From positions 594,347 through 658,346 of the forward strand of contig NZ_VUOC01000001.1 of assembly GCF_008386695.1 (NCBI RefSeq): a stretch of DNA of 64,000 nt, read 5' to 3'. Of the stretch, positions 36,023 through 45,336 are shown piece after piece. Each line of letters opens with the position of its first letter. The stretch's first letter is position 1. The translations under genes were made by a program, and so were the position numbers. This stretch comes from Chitinophaga agrisoli. GTDB lineage: Bacteria > Bacteroidota > Bacteroidia > Chitinophagales > Chitinophagaceae. A model generated the notes under the pieces. It did not search any database. It saw nothing but the letters and a program-made list of their open reading frames with translations, and was not told where the DNA came from.

Positions 36023-37639
36023 ATGAAAAAGACCACCTGGCTCCTTGTATCTTTATTGGTGGCAGGGTACTTACCTGCCCAGAAAAAAGCCGACCGGAAA
36101 ACCCTGGCCAATCTTCAGGCACATGTGAACTATCTCTCCAGCGATAAACTGGAAGGCCGCCGGACCGGCACACCCGGCGAGCAACTGGCGGCAGACTATA
36201 TTGCTGCCCAGATGAAACAGGAAGGCCTTGTCCCTAAAGGCGATAACGGCTACCTCCAGACATTTACTGTACGCGAAGGCAAGGATATTGCAGACGCTAC
36301 CCAGCTCACCATTAACCAGGAACGCCTTATACCCGGCGAACAATTTACGCCCCTGCCTTTCAGCGCGGAAAAAACCGCCAAAGGAGAGGTATTGCCACAG
36401 GTAAAGGAACCGGATAATATCTGGTTGATAGACGTACAGGAACTGGAGCTCAATCCCCACGACTCCCCCCTGGAAGAATACCGGAAGAACGCCATCGAAG
36501 CCGCTAAGAATGGCGCTACCGGCGTTATCTTCTTTAATGCCAAAGAAAGCATCACCACCGCCCTGCAATGGCTGGATACCGATCCTAAAAAGCTGACTAT
36601 CCCCGTGTTATGGGTAAACAGCACCATCAGCAAAAAGCTGGGCGATGACAATGCCAACGGCTTCCAGATCAATCTGCAGGTGGCCTTTAAACAAACAAAA
36701 CGCACCGGCACTAACGTGATCGGTTATATTGATAACGGCGCGCCAAAGACCATTGTGCTGGGCGCCCATTTTGATCATTTAGGTTATGGGGAGGATCATA
36801 ATTCCCTGGCTACCGGCGCTAAAGCCATCCATAACGGGGCAGATGATAATGCCAGCGGCACTGCCGCCCTGCTGGAGCTGGGCCGCCTGCTCAAAGCCAG
36901 CCGCCTGCGGAATAATAACTATGTGCTGGTGGCCTTTTCCGGCGAGGAGCTGGGCCTTTTTGGCTCCAAATACTTCACCACGCATACCCCGGTAGACCTG
37001 TCGCAGCTAAACTTTATGATCAATATGGACATGGTGGGCCGGCTGGATGCCAGCAAAGGCCTGCAGATAGGCGGCGTAGGCACGTCCCCCTCCTGGGGGC
37101 CGCTTTTACAGGCTATACAGGGCGATGGTATTAAGCTGAATTATGACTCATCCGGCGTAGGCCCCTCTGACCATACCTCCTTTTACCGGCAAAAAGTGCC
37201 GGTGCTTTTCTTCTTTACCGGCTCGCATGCAGACTATCACAAGCCTACAGACGATGCGGATAAGATCAACTACGAAGGGGAGCTGGCCGTGGTAAAGCTC
37301 ATCTATCACCTGGTAGAAAAAGCAAACGGTCAGGAGAAGCTGGCTTTTACCCCCACCCGGGAGCCGCAGACCAGCAGCACCCGTTTTTCCGTTACCCTGG
37401 GCATTATGCCGGATTACACCTATAACAAGAGCGGGGTAAGGGTGGATGGCGTGTCTGACGGCCGGCCGGCACAAAAAGCGGGACTTGCCACGGGGGATGT
37501 GATTGTACAGCTGGGGCATAAGTCCATCACAAATCTCGAAGCATATATGCAGGCATTGTCTACCTTTAAGAAAGGAGATAAAACCACCGTGACCATAAAA
37601 CGCGGTACCAAACAACAGACTTTTAATATACAATTCTGA
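36023..37639 (+). CDS. Secreted M28 zinc peptidase with C-terminal PDZ domain
   Basis: A 538-residue protein starting MKKTTWLLVSLLVAG, a Sec signal peptide ending near LPAQ. A protease-associated-type insert lies at about residues 110-235. The M28 metal ligands are in LGAHFDHLG (His), NGADDNASGTAAL (bridging Asp), FSGEELGLFG (catalytic and ligand Glu), INMDMVGRL (Asp) and SHADYHKPTDD (His). Residues ~455-538 are a PDZ domain (DGRPAQKAGLATGDVIVQLG). Probably a periplasmic or outer-membrane aminopeptidase. The frame continues 36 codons upstream, but that stretch lacks a signal and covers the promoter. Two genes follow 2 and 9 bp apart. Confidence 0.93.
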   Translation: MKKTTWLLVSLLVAGYLPAQKKADRKTLANLQAHVNYLSSDKLEGRRTGTPGEQLAADYIAAQMKQEGLVPKGDNGYLQTFTVREGKDIADATQLTINQERLIPGEQFTPLPFSAEKTAKGEVLPQVKEPDNIWLIDVQELELNPHDSPLEEYRKNAIEAAKNGATGVIFFNAKESITTALQWLDTDPKKLTIPVLWVNSTISKKLGDDNANGFQINLQVAFKQTKRTGTNVIGYIDNGAPKTIVLGAHFDHLGYGEDHNSLATGAKAIHNGADDNASGTAALLELGRLLKASRLRNNNYVLVAFSGEELGLFGSKYFTTHTPVDLSQLNFMINMDMVGRLDASKGLQIGGVGTSPSWGPLLQAIQGDGIKLNYDSSGVGPSDHTSFYRQKVPVLFFFTGSHADYHKPTDDADKINYEGELAVVKLIYHLVEKANGQEKLAFTPTREPQTSSTRFSVTLGIMPDYTYNKSGVRVDGVSDGRPAQKAGLATGDVIVQLGHKSITNLEAYMQALSTFKKGDKTTVTIKRGTKQQTFNIQF

Positions 37640-37641
37640 CC

Positions 37642-38034
37642 ATGCGCTATTTTTTCTTATCTATCCTGCTGCTGGCTGCGTGTAACAATGCCTCCCGCGA
37701 CCAGCAGAGCACCGGCAATTATGACCTGATCACGCAAAAGGTATATGTGCTCCGCAACGTGAAACCCGCCGCCGGCGATACTGCTGCCGCCGCCGTTCAA
37801 CAAAAACAGCAGGAAATGATCACTTACCTGGAACAACACCAGTTTACCCGTCATGTGGCCGCCGGCGACAGCCTGCTCTTCCGCCGCACCAACGGCCAGG
37901 AAGTACCTATTGAGCTCACCGCACCGCAGGATACCTGGGAAGCCCACACACTCATCGTATTTGATCCGCAAAAGAATCCGCTCTTTATAAATTTGCATAA
38001 AGGCACGGAACAGATAGATCAATATCTTAAGTAA
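37642..38034 (+). CDS. Small uncharacterised lipoprotein
   Basis: A 130-residue protein with a lipoprotein signal: MRYFFLSILLLAAC, lipidation at Cys14. The mature part is mixed charge, with a Q/K-rich helix (AAVQQKQQEMITYLEQHQF) and a short beta-rich end. I do not recognise a family. It starts 2 bp after the M28 peptidase stop and ends 9 bp before the NAMPT-like gene, so all three are probably one transcript. Confidence 0.7.
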   Translation: MRYFFLSILLLAACNNASRDQQSTGNYDLITQKVYVLRNVKPAAGDTAAAAVQQKQQEMITYLEQHQFTRHVAAGDSLLFRRTNGQEVPIELTAPQDTWEAHTLIVFDPQKNPLFINLHKGTEQIDQYLK

Positions 38035-38043
38035 AAAACAGGC

Positions 38044-39465
38044 ATGCAGGATAATCTCATCTTACTGGCAGACGCATATAAGTATTCCCATCACAAGCTG
38101 TACCTGCCAGGCTCCCAGTACATCTATTCTTACCTGGAGAGCCGCGGCGGCAAATTCGATAACACGGTGTTCTATGGCCTGCAGTATTTGCTGAAAGCCT
38201 ACCTGCAGGGCCCCGTTATTACCAGAGAAAAGATCGATGAAGCAGCGGCCCTGCTGCCGGAGGTGTTTGGCCGTAATGATATATTTGACCGCAGCAAGTT
38301 TGATTATATCCTCGATACGCACGGTGGTCACCTGCCCGTGCGTATAAAAGCAGTGCCGGAAGGTACCGTGGTGCCCGTACGGAATGTGCTCATGACCATT
38401 GAGAATACAGACCCGGCCTGCTACTGGCTCACCAATTTCCTGGAAACCCTGCTTATGCAGGTATGGTATCCCTGTACGGTGGCCACCCTTTCCCGCGAGA
38501 TCCGCAAAACAGTTACCCACTATTACAACGCCACGGCCAGCGCGGCTTCCTTTGCGGGCATAGACCTGGTGCTGAATGATTTTGGCTTCCGCGGCGCAAG
38601 CTCCGTAGAAAGTGCCGGCATTGGCGGCAGCGCCCACCTGGTGAACTTCTCCGGTAGTGATACCCTGCCCGCTTCCGTATTTGCCAAACGTTATTATAAT
38701 GCGCCTACCGCGCCGGGACTGTCCATTCCCGCTACGGAACACTCTATCGTTACCCTGCTGGGCGAAAAAGGCGAACCGGAGATCTTCCGCCATGTACTGG
38801 ATACCTTCCCCACAGGGGTGGTGGCCTGCGTATCGGACTCTTACAATATCTTCCGCGCCTGCGAACAGTATTGGGGCGGCCAGCTCAAAGAACAGGTGCT
38901 CAACCGCGATGGTGTGCTGGTCATCCGCCCGGACAGCGGCGATCCTATCAAAACTCTGTTAAAGGTGTTTGATATACTGATGACGCAGTTCGGCTGCACC
39001 GTCAATGAAAAAGGCTACCGGGTACTCCCGCCGCAGGTACGGGTCATACAGGGCGATGGCGTAAGCCATTCCTCCATAGGCGAGATCTATGCCGCCCTGC
39101 AAAAGGCAGGCATCAGCGCGGAGAACCTGGCGCTGGGCATGGGCGGCGCCCTGCTGCAACGCGTAAACCGCGATACGCAGGAGTTTGCCCTTAAAGCCTC
39201 CCACGCCATTGTGAATGGACAGGAAATAGACGTGCAGAAAATGCCGGTGGAACTGGATGCACAGGGCCAGCTACGCACCTCCTTTAAGCAGTCTAAAGCC
39301 GGCCGGTTAAAACTGGTACAGGAAGATGATACTTACCGTACCCTGGAGCAGGGGGAAGCGCCCGGGCTAAAAGATGAACTGGAATTGGTTTTTGAGAATG
39401 GGGTGGTGGTAACAGAACACCGTTTTGAGGAAGTAAGGCAAAGGGCCAGGGCAGGTATCGTTTGA
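38044..39465 (+). CDS. nadV: Nicotinamide phosphoribosyltransferase (NAMPT/NadV)
   Basis: A 473-residue enzyme resembling animal NAMPT and bacterial NadV. DAYKYSHHKLYLPG at the N-terminus, NDFGFRGASSVESAGIGG in the core, SIPATEHSIVTLLGEKGE with the phosphorylatable histidine, and VLVIRPDSGDP and RVIQGDGVSHSS binding the phosphoribosyl group. It joins nicotinamide and PRPP to give NMN, which salvages NAD without deamidation. The following gene needed for NMN adenylylation is not in the window. Confidence 0.94.
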   Translation: MQDNLILLADAYKYSHHKLYLPGSQYIYSYLESRGGKFDNTVFYGLQYLLKAYLQGPVITREKIDEAAALLPEVFGRNDIFDRSKFDYILDTHGGHLPVRIKAVPEGTVVPVRNVLMTIENTDPACYWLTNFLETLLMQVWYPCTVATLSREIRKTVTHYYNATASAASFAGIDLVLNDFGFRGASSVESAGIGGSAHLVNFSGSDTLPASVFAKRYYNAPTAPGLSIPATEHSIVTLLGEKGEPEIFRHVLDTFPTGVVACVSDSYNIFRACEQYWGGQLKEQVLNRDGVLVIRPDSGDPIKTLLKVFDILMTQFGCTVNEKGYRVLPPQVRVIQGDGVSHSSIGEIYAALQKAGISAENLALGMGGALLQRVNRDTQEFALKASHAIVNGQEIDVQKMPVELDAQGQLRTSFKQSKAGRLKLVQEDDTYRTLEQGEAPGLKDELELVFENGVVVTEHRFEEVRQRARAGIV

Positions 39466-39709
39466 TGAATGCCAGCGGCAGGCCACCCACCCAATACCTT
39501 ATTCCTGCTCCCACGATCTGCCAATCCCCTTGCTTACCAATTTTTTTACTACTTTTAAAATGGTAAGGCTCAATCTTTGTTAATAATACTGCAATAAATT
39601 CACGGTTATGATCGCTGGCTTTGCCAGCTGCTATCACCAATACTGCTATGAAATTGAAGGTTGTCAACCGTTAAATATACCTGTAATAAAGAGGGGCACA
39701 GGCGCGAGG

Positions 39710-40303
39710 ATGCAAACCAATGTGAATTATAATGAAAGGGAGTTACTTCTGCTGATAGCCGGCGGAGATGAGCAGGCTTTTGCCGCTGTTTTCCATCATT
39801 ACCGTAATAACATTTACCGCACCGCCTACCGCCTTACAGATTCCGCCACCACCGCAGAAGATGTGCTGCAGGAGGTATTCCTGGCCATCTGGATGAACCG
39901 CGCCGCCCTGCCGGAGATCGGGAACTTTCCCGCCTACCTGCTTACCATTGCCCGTAACCAGATCATCAACTCCTTTAAAAAGGCCTGCCGTCAGCAGGAT
40001 GCCGTACTGGCCCTTTCCGGTATGCCCGCCCTTAATACTACAGACCCGGACCAGCGCCTGCAGGAGCAGGAATATGATAAATTGCTGCAACAGGCCGTAG
40101 CCATGCTGCCACCCCGGCAGGCGGAAGTATACCGCATGATAAAAATAGAAGGCCTTTCCCGCTTCCAGGCCGCCCAGCAACTGCAGGTATCCCCGGAAAC
40201 TGTTAAGACCCATATGGAGTTGGCCATTAAAAAGATACGCGCCTTCTGCCTGGCCCATATTGGCCTGCAGCTGTTATGGATGGTGATTACCCGCCTTTTT
40301 TAA
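39710..40303 (+). CDS. ECF RNA polymerase sigma factor of the PUL
   Basis: A 197-residue sigma-70 family protein from the ATG at 39710 (GAGG directly precedes it); the frame extends 34 codons further up but those lack family features. Region 2 is about residues 25-90 (FHHYRNNIYRTAYRLT ... DVLQEVFLAIW), region 4 about 135-185 (MLPPRQAEVYRMIKIEGLS, then the helix-turn-helix). It is the FecI-like partner of the FecR protein 82 bp downstream. When released it should direct transcription of the SusCD locus. Confidence 0.93.
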   Translation: MQTNVNYNERELLLLIAGGDEQAFAAVFHHYRNNIYRTAYRLTDSATTAEDVLQEVFLAIWMNRAALPEIGNFPAYLLTIARNQIINSFKKACRQQDAVLALSGMPALNTTDPDQRLQEQEYDKLLQQAVAMLPPRQAEVYRMIKIEGLSRFQAAQQLQVSPETVKTHMELAIKKIRAFCLAHIGLQLLWMVITRLF

Positions 40304-40385
40304 AAAATATTTTCCCCCGCATTCCCCCAACCGCATTTTTCCGCACTCAATACTATAAAGGGCCCATAAACCCCCTTTGCTCATA

Positions 40386-41585
40386 ATGGCAAATACCCGG
40401 CTGGAATACCTGTTCATGCGTCACTACGAAAAAACGGCCACTCCCCAGGAGAAGGAGGAGCTGCTGTCCATGATACAGGACGAAGCACACGCGGCGGAGC
40501 TTACCCGCCTGGTGGATGAGGCCCTGCGCCGCCGGGAACCGGCCTTTGAGCTGGAAGACGATAAGGCAGACGCTATCCTGTCTTCCATCCTGCACACCGG
40601 ATCTGATATTGGGGAGTACAATATGATCAACGTAGCGCCGCCAGCCAGGCGTAGTAAGAATTGGTACTACGCCGCGGCGGCAGCTATACTGCTACTGGGC
40701 ATAGGCGGCATTTACCGCTGGCTGCAACAGCCGGTACGGGTAACGCCACAGGTAATAACGGCGCCCATGGCAAAAAAGGATGTGGCCCCGGGCACCAATA
40801 AGGCCATCCTCACCCTGGCAGACGGCTCCACCATTACCCTGGATGATGCCCATAACGGCGCACTGGCCCAACAGGGTAATGTGCAGGTCATAAAACAGGA
40901 CAGCGGACAGCTGGCCTACCGCCCCATCAACGGCAACCAGAACAATTCATTACAATACAACACCATCGCTACACCACGAGGGGGACAATACCAGGTGGTT
41001 TTACCGGATGGCACTAAAGCGTGGCTCAATGCTTCCAGCTCACTAAAGTATCCTACTGCCTTTACCGGAAACCAGCGGATAGTGGTACTTACGGGGGAAG
41101 GCTATTTTGAAGTCGCCAGAAACGAGCAGCAGCCCTTCCTGGTACAGGTCCAGGGGGTAAATGTGGAAGTATTGGGCACGCATTTTAACATTATGGCTTA
41201 CCCGGACGAAAGCGCCGTTAAAACCACCCTGCTCGAAGGTGCGGTGAAAGTGACCAAAGGCGGCGCTTCCGCGCTGCTTACGCCAGGCCAGCAGGCCAGT
41301 ATTGGCCCGGAAGGCGCGCGTTTTATTACGAGGACAGTGGACGTGGAGGAAGACATAGCCTGGAAGAACGGCTATATCCAGTTCAGCGACGCCACCCTGC
41401 CGGCCATTATGCGCCAGGTATCCCGCTGGTACGATGTAGAGGTAAGTTATGCCAATACCATCCCGCAAAAGGAATTTGCCGGCAAAGTACCACGCACCGT
41501 GCCATTATCACAATTACTGAATATGTTACAGTATACGGGCTTACAATTTAAAGTGGAGGGGAATAGGATCACGGTGATCAACTAA
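40386..41585 (+). CDS. FecR-family anti-sigma factor
   Basis: A 399-residue inner-membrane protein from ATG 40386 (an upstream TTG at 40377 is less likely). A cytoplasmic N-terminal region binds the sigma factor; one membrane helix lies around residues 85-107 (YYAAAAAILLLGIGGIY). The periplasmic FecR domain contains TPRGGQYQVVLPDGTKAWLNASS and VLTGEGYFEVARN; the last ~75 residues are the STN-like domain of Bacteroidota FecR proteins (SDATLPAIMRQVSRWYDVEV). It should pass the SusC signal to the sigma factor. Confidence 0.93.
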   Translation: MANTRLEYLFMRHYEKTATPQEKEELLSMIQDEAHAAELTRLVDEALRRREPAFELEDDKADAILSSILHTGSDIGEYNMINVAPPARRSKNWYYAAAAAILLLGIGGIYRWLQQPVRVTPQVITAPMAKKDVAPGTNKAILTLADGSTITLDDAHNGALAQQGNVQVIKQDSGQLAYRPINGNQNNSLQYNTIATPRGGQYQVVLPDGTKAWLNASSSLKYPTAFTGNQRIVVLTGEGYFEVARNEQQPFLVQVQGVNVEVLGTHFNIMAYPDESAVKTTLLEGAVKVTKGGASALLTPGQQASIGPEGARFITRTVDVEEDIAWKNGYIQFSDATLPAIMRQVSRWYDVEVSYANTIPQKEFAGKVPRTVPLSQLLNMLQYTGLQFKVEGNRITVIN

Positions 41586-41812
41586 AGGATAACACGTACA
41601 CAGATCAACCAAAAGAAAGGAACAGGCTTAACACAAGAGCAAGTACAGTATAGTATTGTTTCACATCAAAAACAGTCGGCTATAGAGTAAAGAAACAACC
41701 ACGATTATGATGCCCGTAAAAAAAACCGGAAGCGTTCGCTCCGCCCCCGGTTACAGGGCAATTTGAACAATTGTTATGGAACAACGTAATTAATCACCCA
41801 CAATCCAAAACT

Positions 41813-44800
41813 ATGAATTTTATCGCTTGGCGCCAAAACAAGCATGGCGCCGTATTGCTGTCAACCAAATCCGCTCCGGATCACACTACAGCACCGCGTC
41901 TGATACATTTCAGACGACGCAAAATATGGATGGTTATGAAATTAACGACGGTTTTACTTTTAGCAGGTTTTTTACAGGTAAGCGCCAGCGGGTACGCCCA
42001 GCAGGTGAAGCTCACCGGTAAACAGCTTAGCCTGCAAGAGCTTTTCCGGCAGATCGAAAGACAGACCGGCTATTCCTTCCTCTATGAAAAAAGCATTGCC
42101 AAGGACAGCAAACCTATTAACATAGACCTGGCCAGCGCGCCCCTCCCGGATATGCTGGAGCACTATTTGAAAGATCTTTCCCTTACGTACAAGTTCTTTG
42201 ATAATAAGATCATTGCCGTAAAGGAAAAAGAAGCCGCCAAAGCGGCTGATAATGTCTCTCCTCCGCCACCACCTGCTATCAGCATATCCGGGCATGTAAC
42301 GGATGATAAGGGTAATCCCATCCCGGGCGTATCCGTACAGGTAAAAGGCACCAGCAAGGGTACCGTTACCAATGCGGACGGATCTTATACCCTGGCCAAT
42401 GTAGACGAGGGCGCTACGCTGCTGTTCTCCTACATCGGCTACACCTCGCAGGAACTGCCGGTAAAAGGCAAAAACACCCTGAATGTGCAGCTGATGCCCG
42501 GCCTGAATGCCCTTAATGAAACAGTGGTGATAGGTTATGGCGTACAGCGCAAATCAGACCTCACCGGCGCGGTTAGCTCCGTAAGTGGTGAAACGCTGCA
42601 CGAGCGCCCCGCATCTACCGTAAACCAGGTACTGGGCGGGCGTATACCCGGCGTAAACGTGACCTCCAATACCGGCCGCCCCGGTGGCGAAACCTCCATC
42701 CGCATACGCGGTAATACCTCCATCAGCATCACCAACAACCCGTTGTATGTAATAGATGGTATTATCCTGAATGTGTCCAACCTGGCGAACGGCTCCAATC
42801 CTATTGATTTCATCAATCCAAATGATATTGCCTCCGTAGAGGTGCTGAAAGACGCCTCCGCCACCGCTATCTATGGCGCCCGCGGCGCTAACGGCGTGAT
42901 CCTGGTTACCACCAAACGGGGTAATAAGAACGGCGGCAACGTATCCTACAGCACGGACTTCAGCCTGGGACAGCTGGCCCGCAAACAACGCCTGCTGAAC
43001 TCCAAAGAGTTCCTGCACGTAGAGGATGTGGCCTACCAGAATGCGCAGAAATTTGATCCCACCGGCTGGGCTGCCGGCAAGTATGTGGATCCTAAGACCA
43101 AACGCACGGATCCCCGCCTGTTTGACGAGAACGGCAACCCGCTGTATGATACAGACTGGCAGGATGAGACCACCCGTAACGCCGTTTCCCAGAACCACCA
43201 GCTGGCCTTTACCGGCGGCAATGGCAAGGATAACTATGGCGTATTCCTGGGCTACCGCAATGAAAACGGTATCGTGATGGAATCTTTCCTGAAACGCTAC
43301 TCCGCCCGCTTTGTGTTTGACGGCCATTTTAAGGACTGGCTCAAATATGGCGGCAGTCTTAGCTACAACGATCAGAAAGAGAACCAGGTAGATGTACAGG
43401 GCGCGGGTAATATCCACTCCATGCGTCAGCTGGTAGAAGAGCTGCCCATCATCCCCGTACATTATCCTGATGGCGGCTGGGGCGGCAACGTAGACTACCC
43501 CGGCATGGAAGGCGGTCCCAGCCCGGTGAACATCATCACCAACCGTACTTTTTATGTAAAAACACAGAATATACTGGGTAACGTATATACCAACATCACC
43601 CTGGCCAAAGGGCTGGAACTGCGTACCACGGTAGGCGTGAACACGATCAACCAGGAAACGGACCTGTACAGTAGCCGTGACCTGTACCGCGTATCGCTTA
43701 ACCAGAGCGGTATTGCTACCGTTACCAACCGCCGCGATAACTCCTGGCAGTTTGAGAACTACCTTACCTATAACCGGAAGTTTAACGAGGTACACTCCCT
43801 CACCGGTTTATTAGGCGTGGCCTGGCAGCACATCAACAGCTTTAACGTAACCGCCAATGCGCAGAACTTTTCTGACGATTACTACCAATACAATAACCTG
43901 GGCGCAGGGGCTACGCTGATAGCGCCTTCTTCCGGCGCCAGCGCTTATGGCCTGAACTCTTATTTTGCCCGCGTGAACTACGGTTTTATGAACAAATACC
44001 TGTTCACTTTTACCGGCCGTATAGATGGCTCCTCCAAATTTGGCGAGGCCAACCGCTATGCGGTGTTCCCTTCCGCGGCAGTGGCCTGGAAAGCATCTGA
44101 AGAAGAATTCATCAAGGATATTCCCACTATCTCCAACCTGAAAGTACGCGCCAGCTATGGCGTTACGGGTAACTCAGAACTGACCGCCTACCAGGCGCTG
44201 GCAGGGCTGGGTAACTATTCCTATATCTTCAACGGCGTAAGGGCTACGGGTGTTGGGCTGGGTGTACTGGCCAACCCTGCCCTGCGCTGGGAGAAGACCT
44301 CTCAGCTGGATGCAGGTATCGAACTGGGACTGTTTAAAGACCGGGTGAACCTGGAACTGGATGTATACCGCAAGCTTACCAATAACATGCTGTTAAGCGC
44401 GCCCCTGCCGCCCAGCAGCGCGTTTTCCACCATCTTCAAGAATGTGGGCAGCATGCGTAACCAGGGTCTGGAATTTGCCATCAATACCATCAATGTAAGC
44501 GCTAAGAACTTTACCTGGAGCACCACCTTCAATATAGCCATTAACAAGAACAAAGTGCTGGCCCTGGCTGGCGGCAGCGATATCTTCCCCGGTTCCGGAC
44601 AGGTAGTGCGGGTAGGCTATCCCGTAGGCTCTTTTTACGGTTATGTGAACCTGGGCACCTGGGGCACCAAAGAAGAAGCGGAAGCCGCCAAATACCTCAA
44701 GAAACCCGGCGATATCAAATACCAGGATGTGAATAACGATGGCGTGATCAATACCAACGACCAGGTGATCATTGGCAAGGGTATCCCGGACGGTTTTGGC

Positions 44801-45283
44801 ACCTTCCTCAACACCTTCAGCTACAGGAACTTTGACCTTACCCTGGACCTCCAGTATATGTACGGCAATGATGTGCTGAATGTGACCGCCCTCACCGGCG
44901 AAGACCGCCAGGGTATCGCCAACAGCTACGCTACCGTACTGGACGCCTGGACGCCCGACCACCAGAATACGCATATTGCCCAGTGGAGGCCCGTAACCGC
45001 CGGTTACGATACCAAACTGGATTCCTGGAAAGTAAAGGACGGTTCCTTTATCCGTGGCCGTAACCTGTTGCTGGCTTACCGTTTCCCCAAGGAAACGCTG
45101 GACCGTTTGCACATTAGCCGTTTAAGGATCTATGGCGGCGTGGAGAACTTCTTCCTCATCACCCAATACAAGGGTTATGATCCGGAAGTATCTACCAGCG
45201 GCCAATCCTTTGCACAGGGTATTGTAAACAACGACTATCCCAAAGCCCGCACCTTCCGGATCGGTTTGGATATAGGGCTTTGA
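41813..45283 (+). CDS. SusC/RagA-family TonB-dependent transporter with STN domain
   Basis: A ~1156-residue outer-membrane protein starting MNFIAWRQNKHG, a long N-terminus before the signal helix MKLTTVLLLAGFLQVSA that is usual in Chitinophaga relatives. Order: STN secretin-like domain (about 60-120; LQELFRQIERQTGYSFLYE), carboxypeptidase-like beta-sandwich (ISGHVTDDKGNPIPGVSV), TonB-dependent plug (VVIGYGVQRKSDLTGAVSS) and a 22-strand barrel. SusC proteins import oligosaccharides bound by the SusD lid. An STN domain implies signalling to FecR. A TTG at 41771 upstream is not used. A 227-bp spacer before it holds a GC-rich hairpin at about 41729-41752. Confidence 0.95.
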   Translation: MNFIAWRQNKHGAVLLSTKSAPDHTTAPRLIHFRRRKIWMVMKLTTVLLLAGFLQVSASGYAQQVKLTGKQLSLQELFRQIERQTGYSFLYEKSIAKDSKPINIDLASAPLPDMLEHYLKDLSLTYKFFDNKIIAVKEKEAAKAADNVSPPPPPAISISGHVTDDKGNPIPGVSVQVKGTSKGTVTNADGSYTLANVDEGATLLFSYIGYTSQELPVKGKNTLNVQLMPGLNALNETVVIGYGVQRKSDLTGAVSSVSGETLHERPASTVNQVLGGRIPGVNVTSNTGRPGGETSIRIRGNTSISITNNPLYVIDGIILNVSNLANGSNPIDFINPNDIASVEVLKDASATAIYGARGANGVILVTTKRGNKNGGNVSYSTDFSLGQLARKQRLLNSKEFLHVEDVAYQNAQKFDPTGWAAGKYVDPKTKRTDPRLFDENGNPLYDTDWQDETTRNAVSQNHQLAFTGGNGKDNYGVFLGYRNENGIVMESFLKRYSARFVFDGHFKDWLKYGGSLSYNDQKENQVDVQGAGNIHSMRQLVEELPIIPVHYPDGGWGGNVDYPGMEGGPSPVNIITNRTFYVKTQNILGNVYTNITLAKGLELRTTVGVNTINQETDLYSSRDLYRVSLNQSGIATVTNRRDNSWQFENYLTYNRKFNEVHSLTGLLGVAWQHINSFNVTANAQNFSDDYYQYNNLGAGATLIAPSSGASAYGLNSYFARVNYGFMNKYLFTFTGRIDGSSKFGEANRYAVFPSAAVAWKASEEEFIKDIPTISNLKVRASYGVTGNSELTAYQALAGLGNYSYIFNGVRATGVGLGVLANPALRWEKTSQLDAGIELGLFKDRVNLELDVYRKLTNNMLLSAPLPPSSAFSTIFKNVGSMRNQGLEFAINTINVSAKNFTWSTTFNIAINKNKVLALAGGSDIFPGSGQVVRVGYPVGSFYGYVNLGTWGTKEEAEAAKYLKKPGDIKYQDVNNDGVINTNDQVIIGKGIPDGFGTFLNTFSYRNFDLTLDLQYMYGNDVLNVTALTGEDRQGIANSYATVLDAWTPDHQNTHIAQWRPVTAGYDTKLDSWKVKDGSFIRGRNLLLAYRFPKETLDRLHISRLRIYGGVENFFLITQYKGYDPEVSTSGQSFAQGIVNNDYPKARTFRIGLDIGL

Positions 45284-45336
45284 TCTACAACATAGCACAG
45301 TCATTTTTTTGATCTTTTACTTATTACTTCATCACT

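Noticed and set aside
41729-41752. Terminator or attenuator before susC
   Set aside because: A GC-rich hairpin is present but has no T-run; left only as a remark in the SusC entry.
42554-43795. 413-codon reading frame on the minus strand
   Set aside because: It is fully antisense to the SusC gene, with no family features; it is a by-product of the codon pattern of susC.
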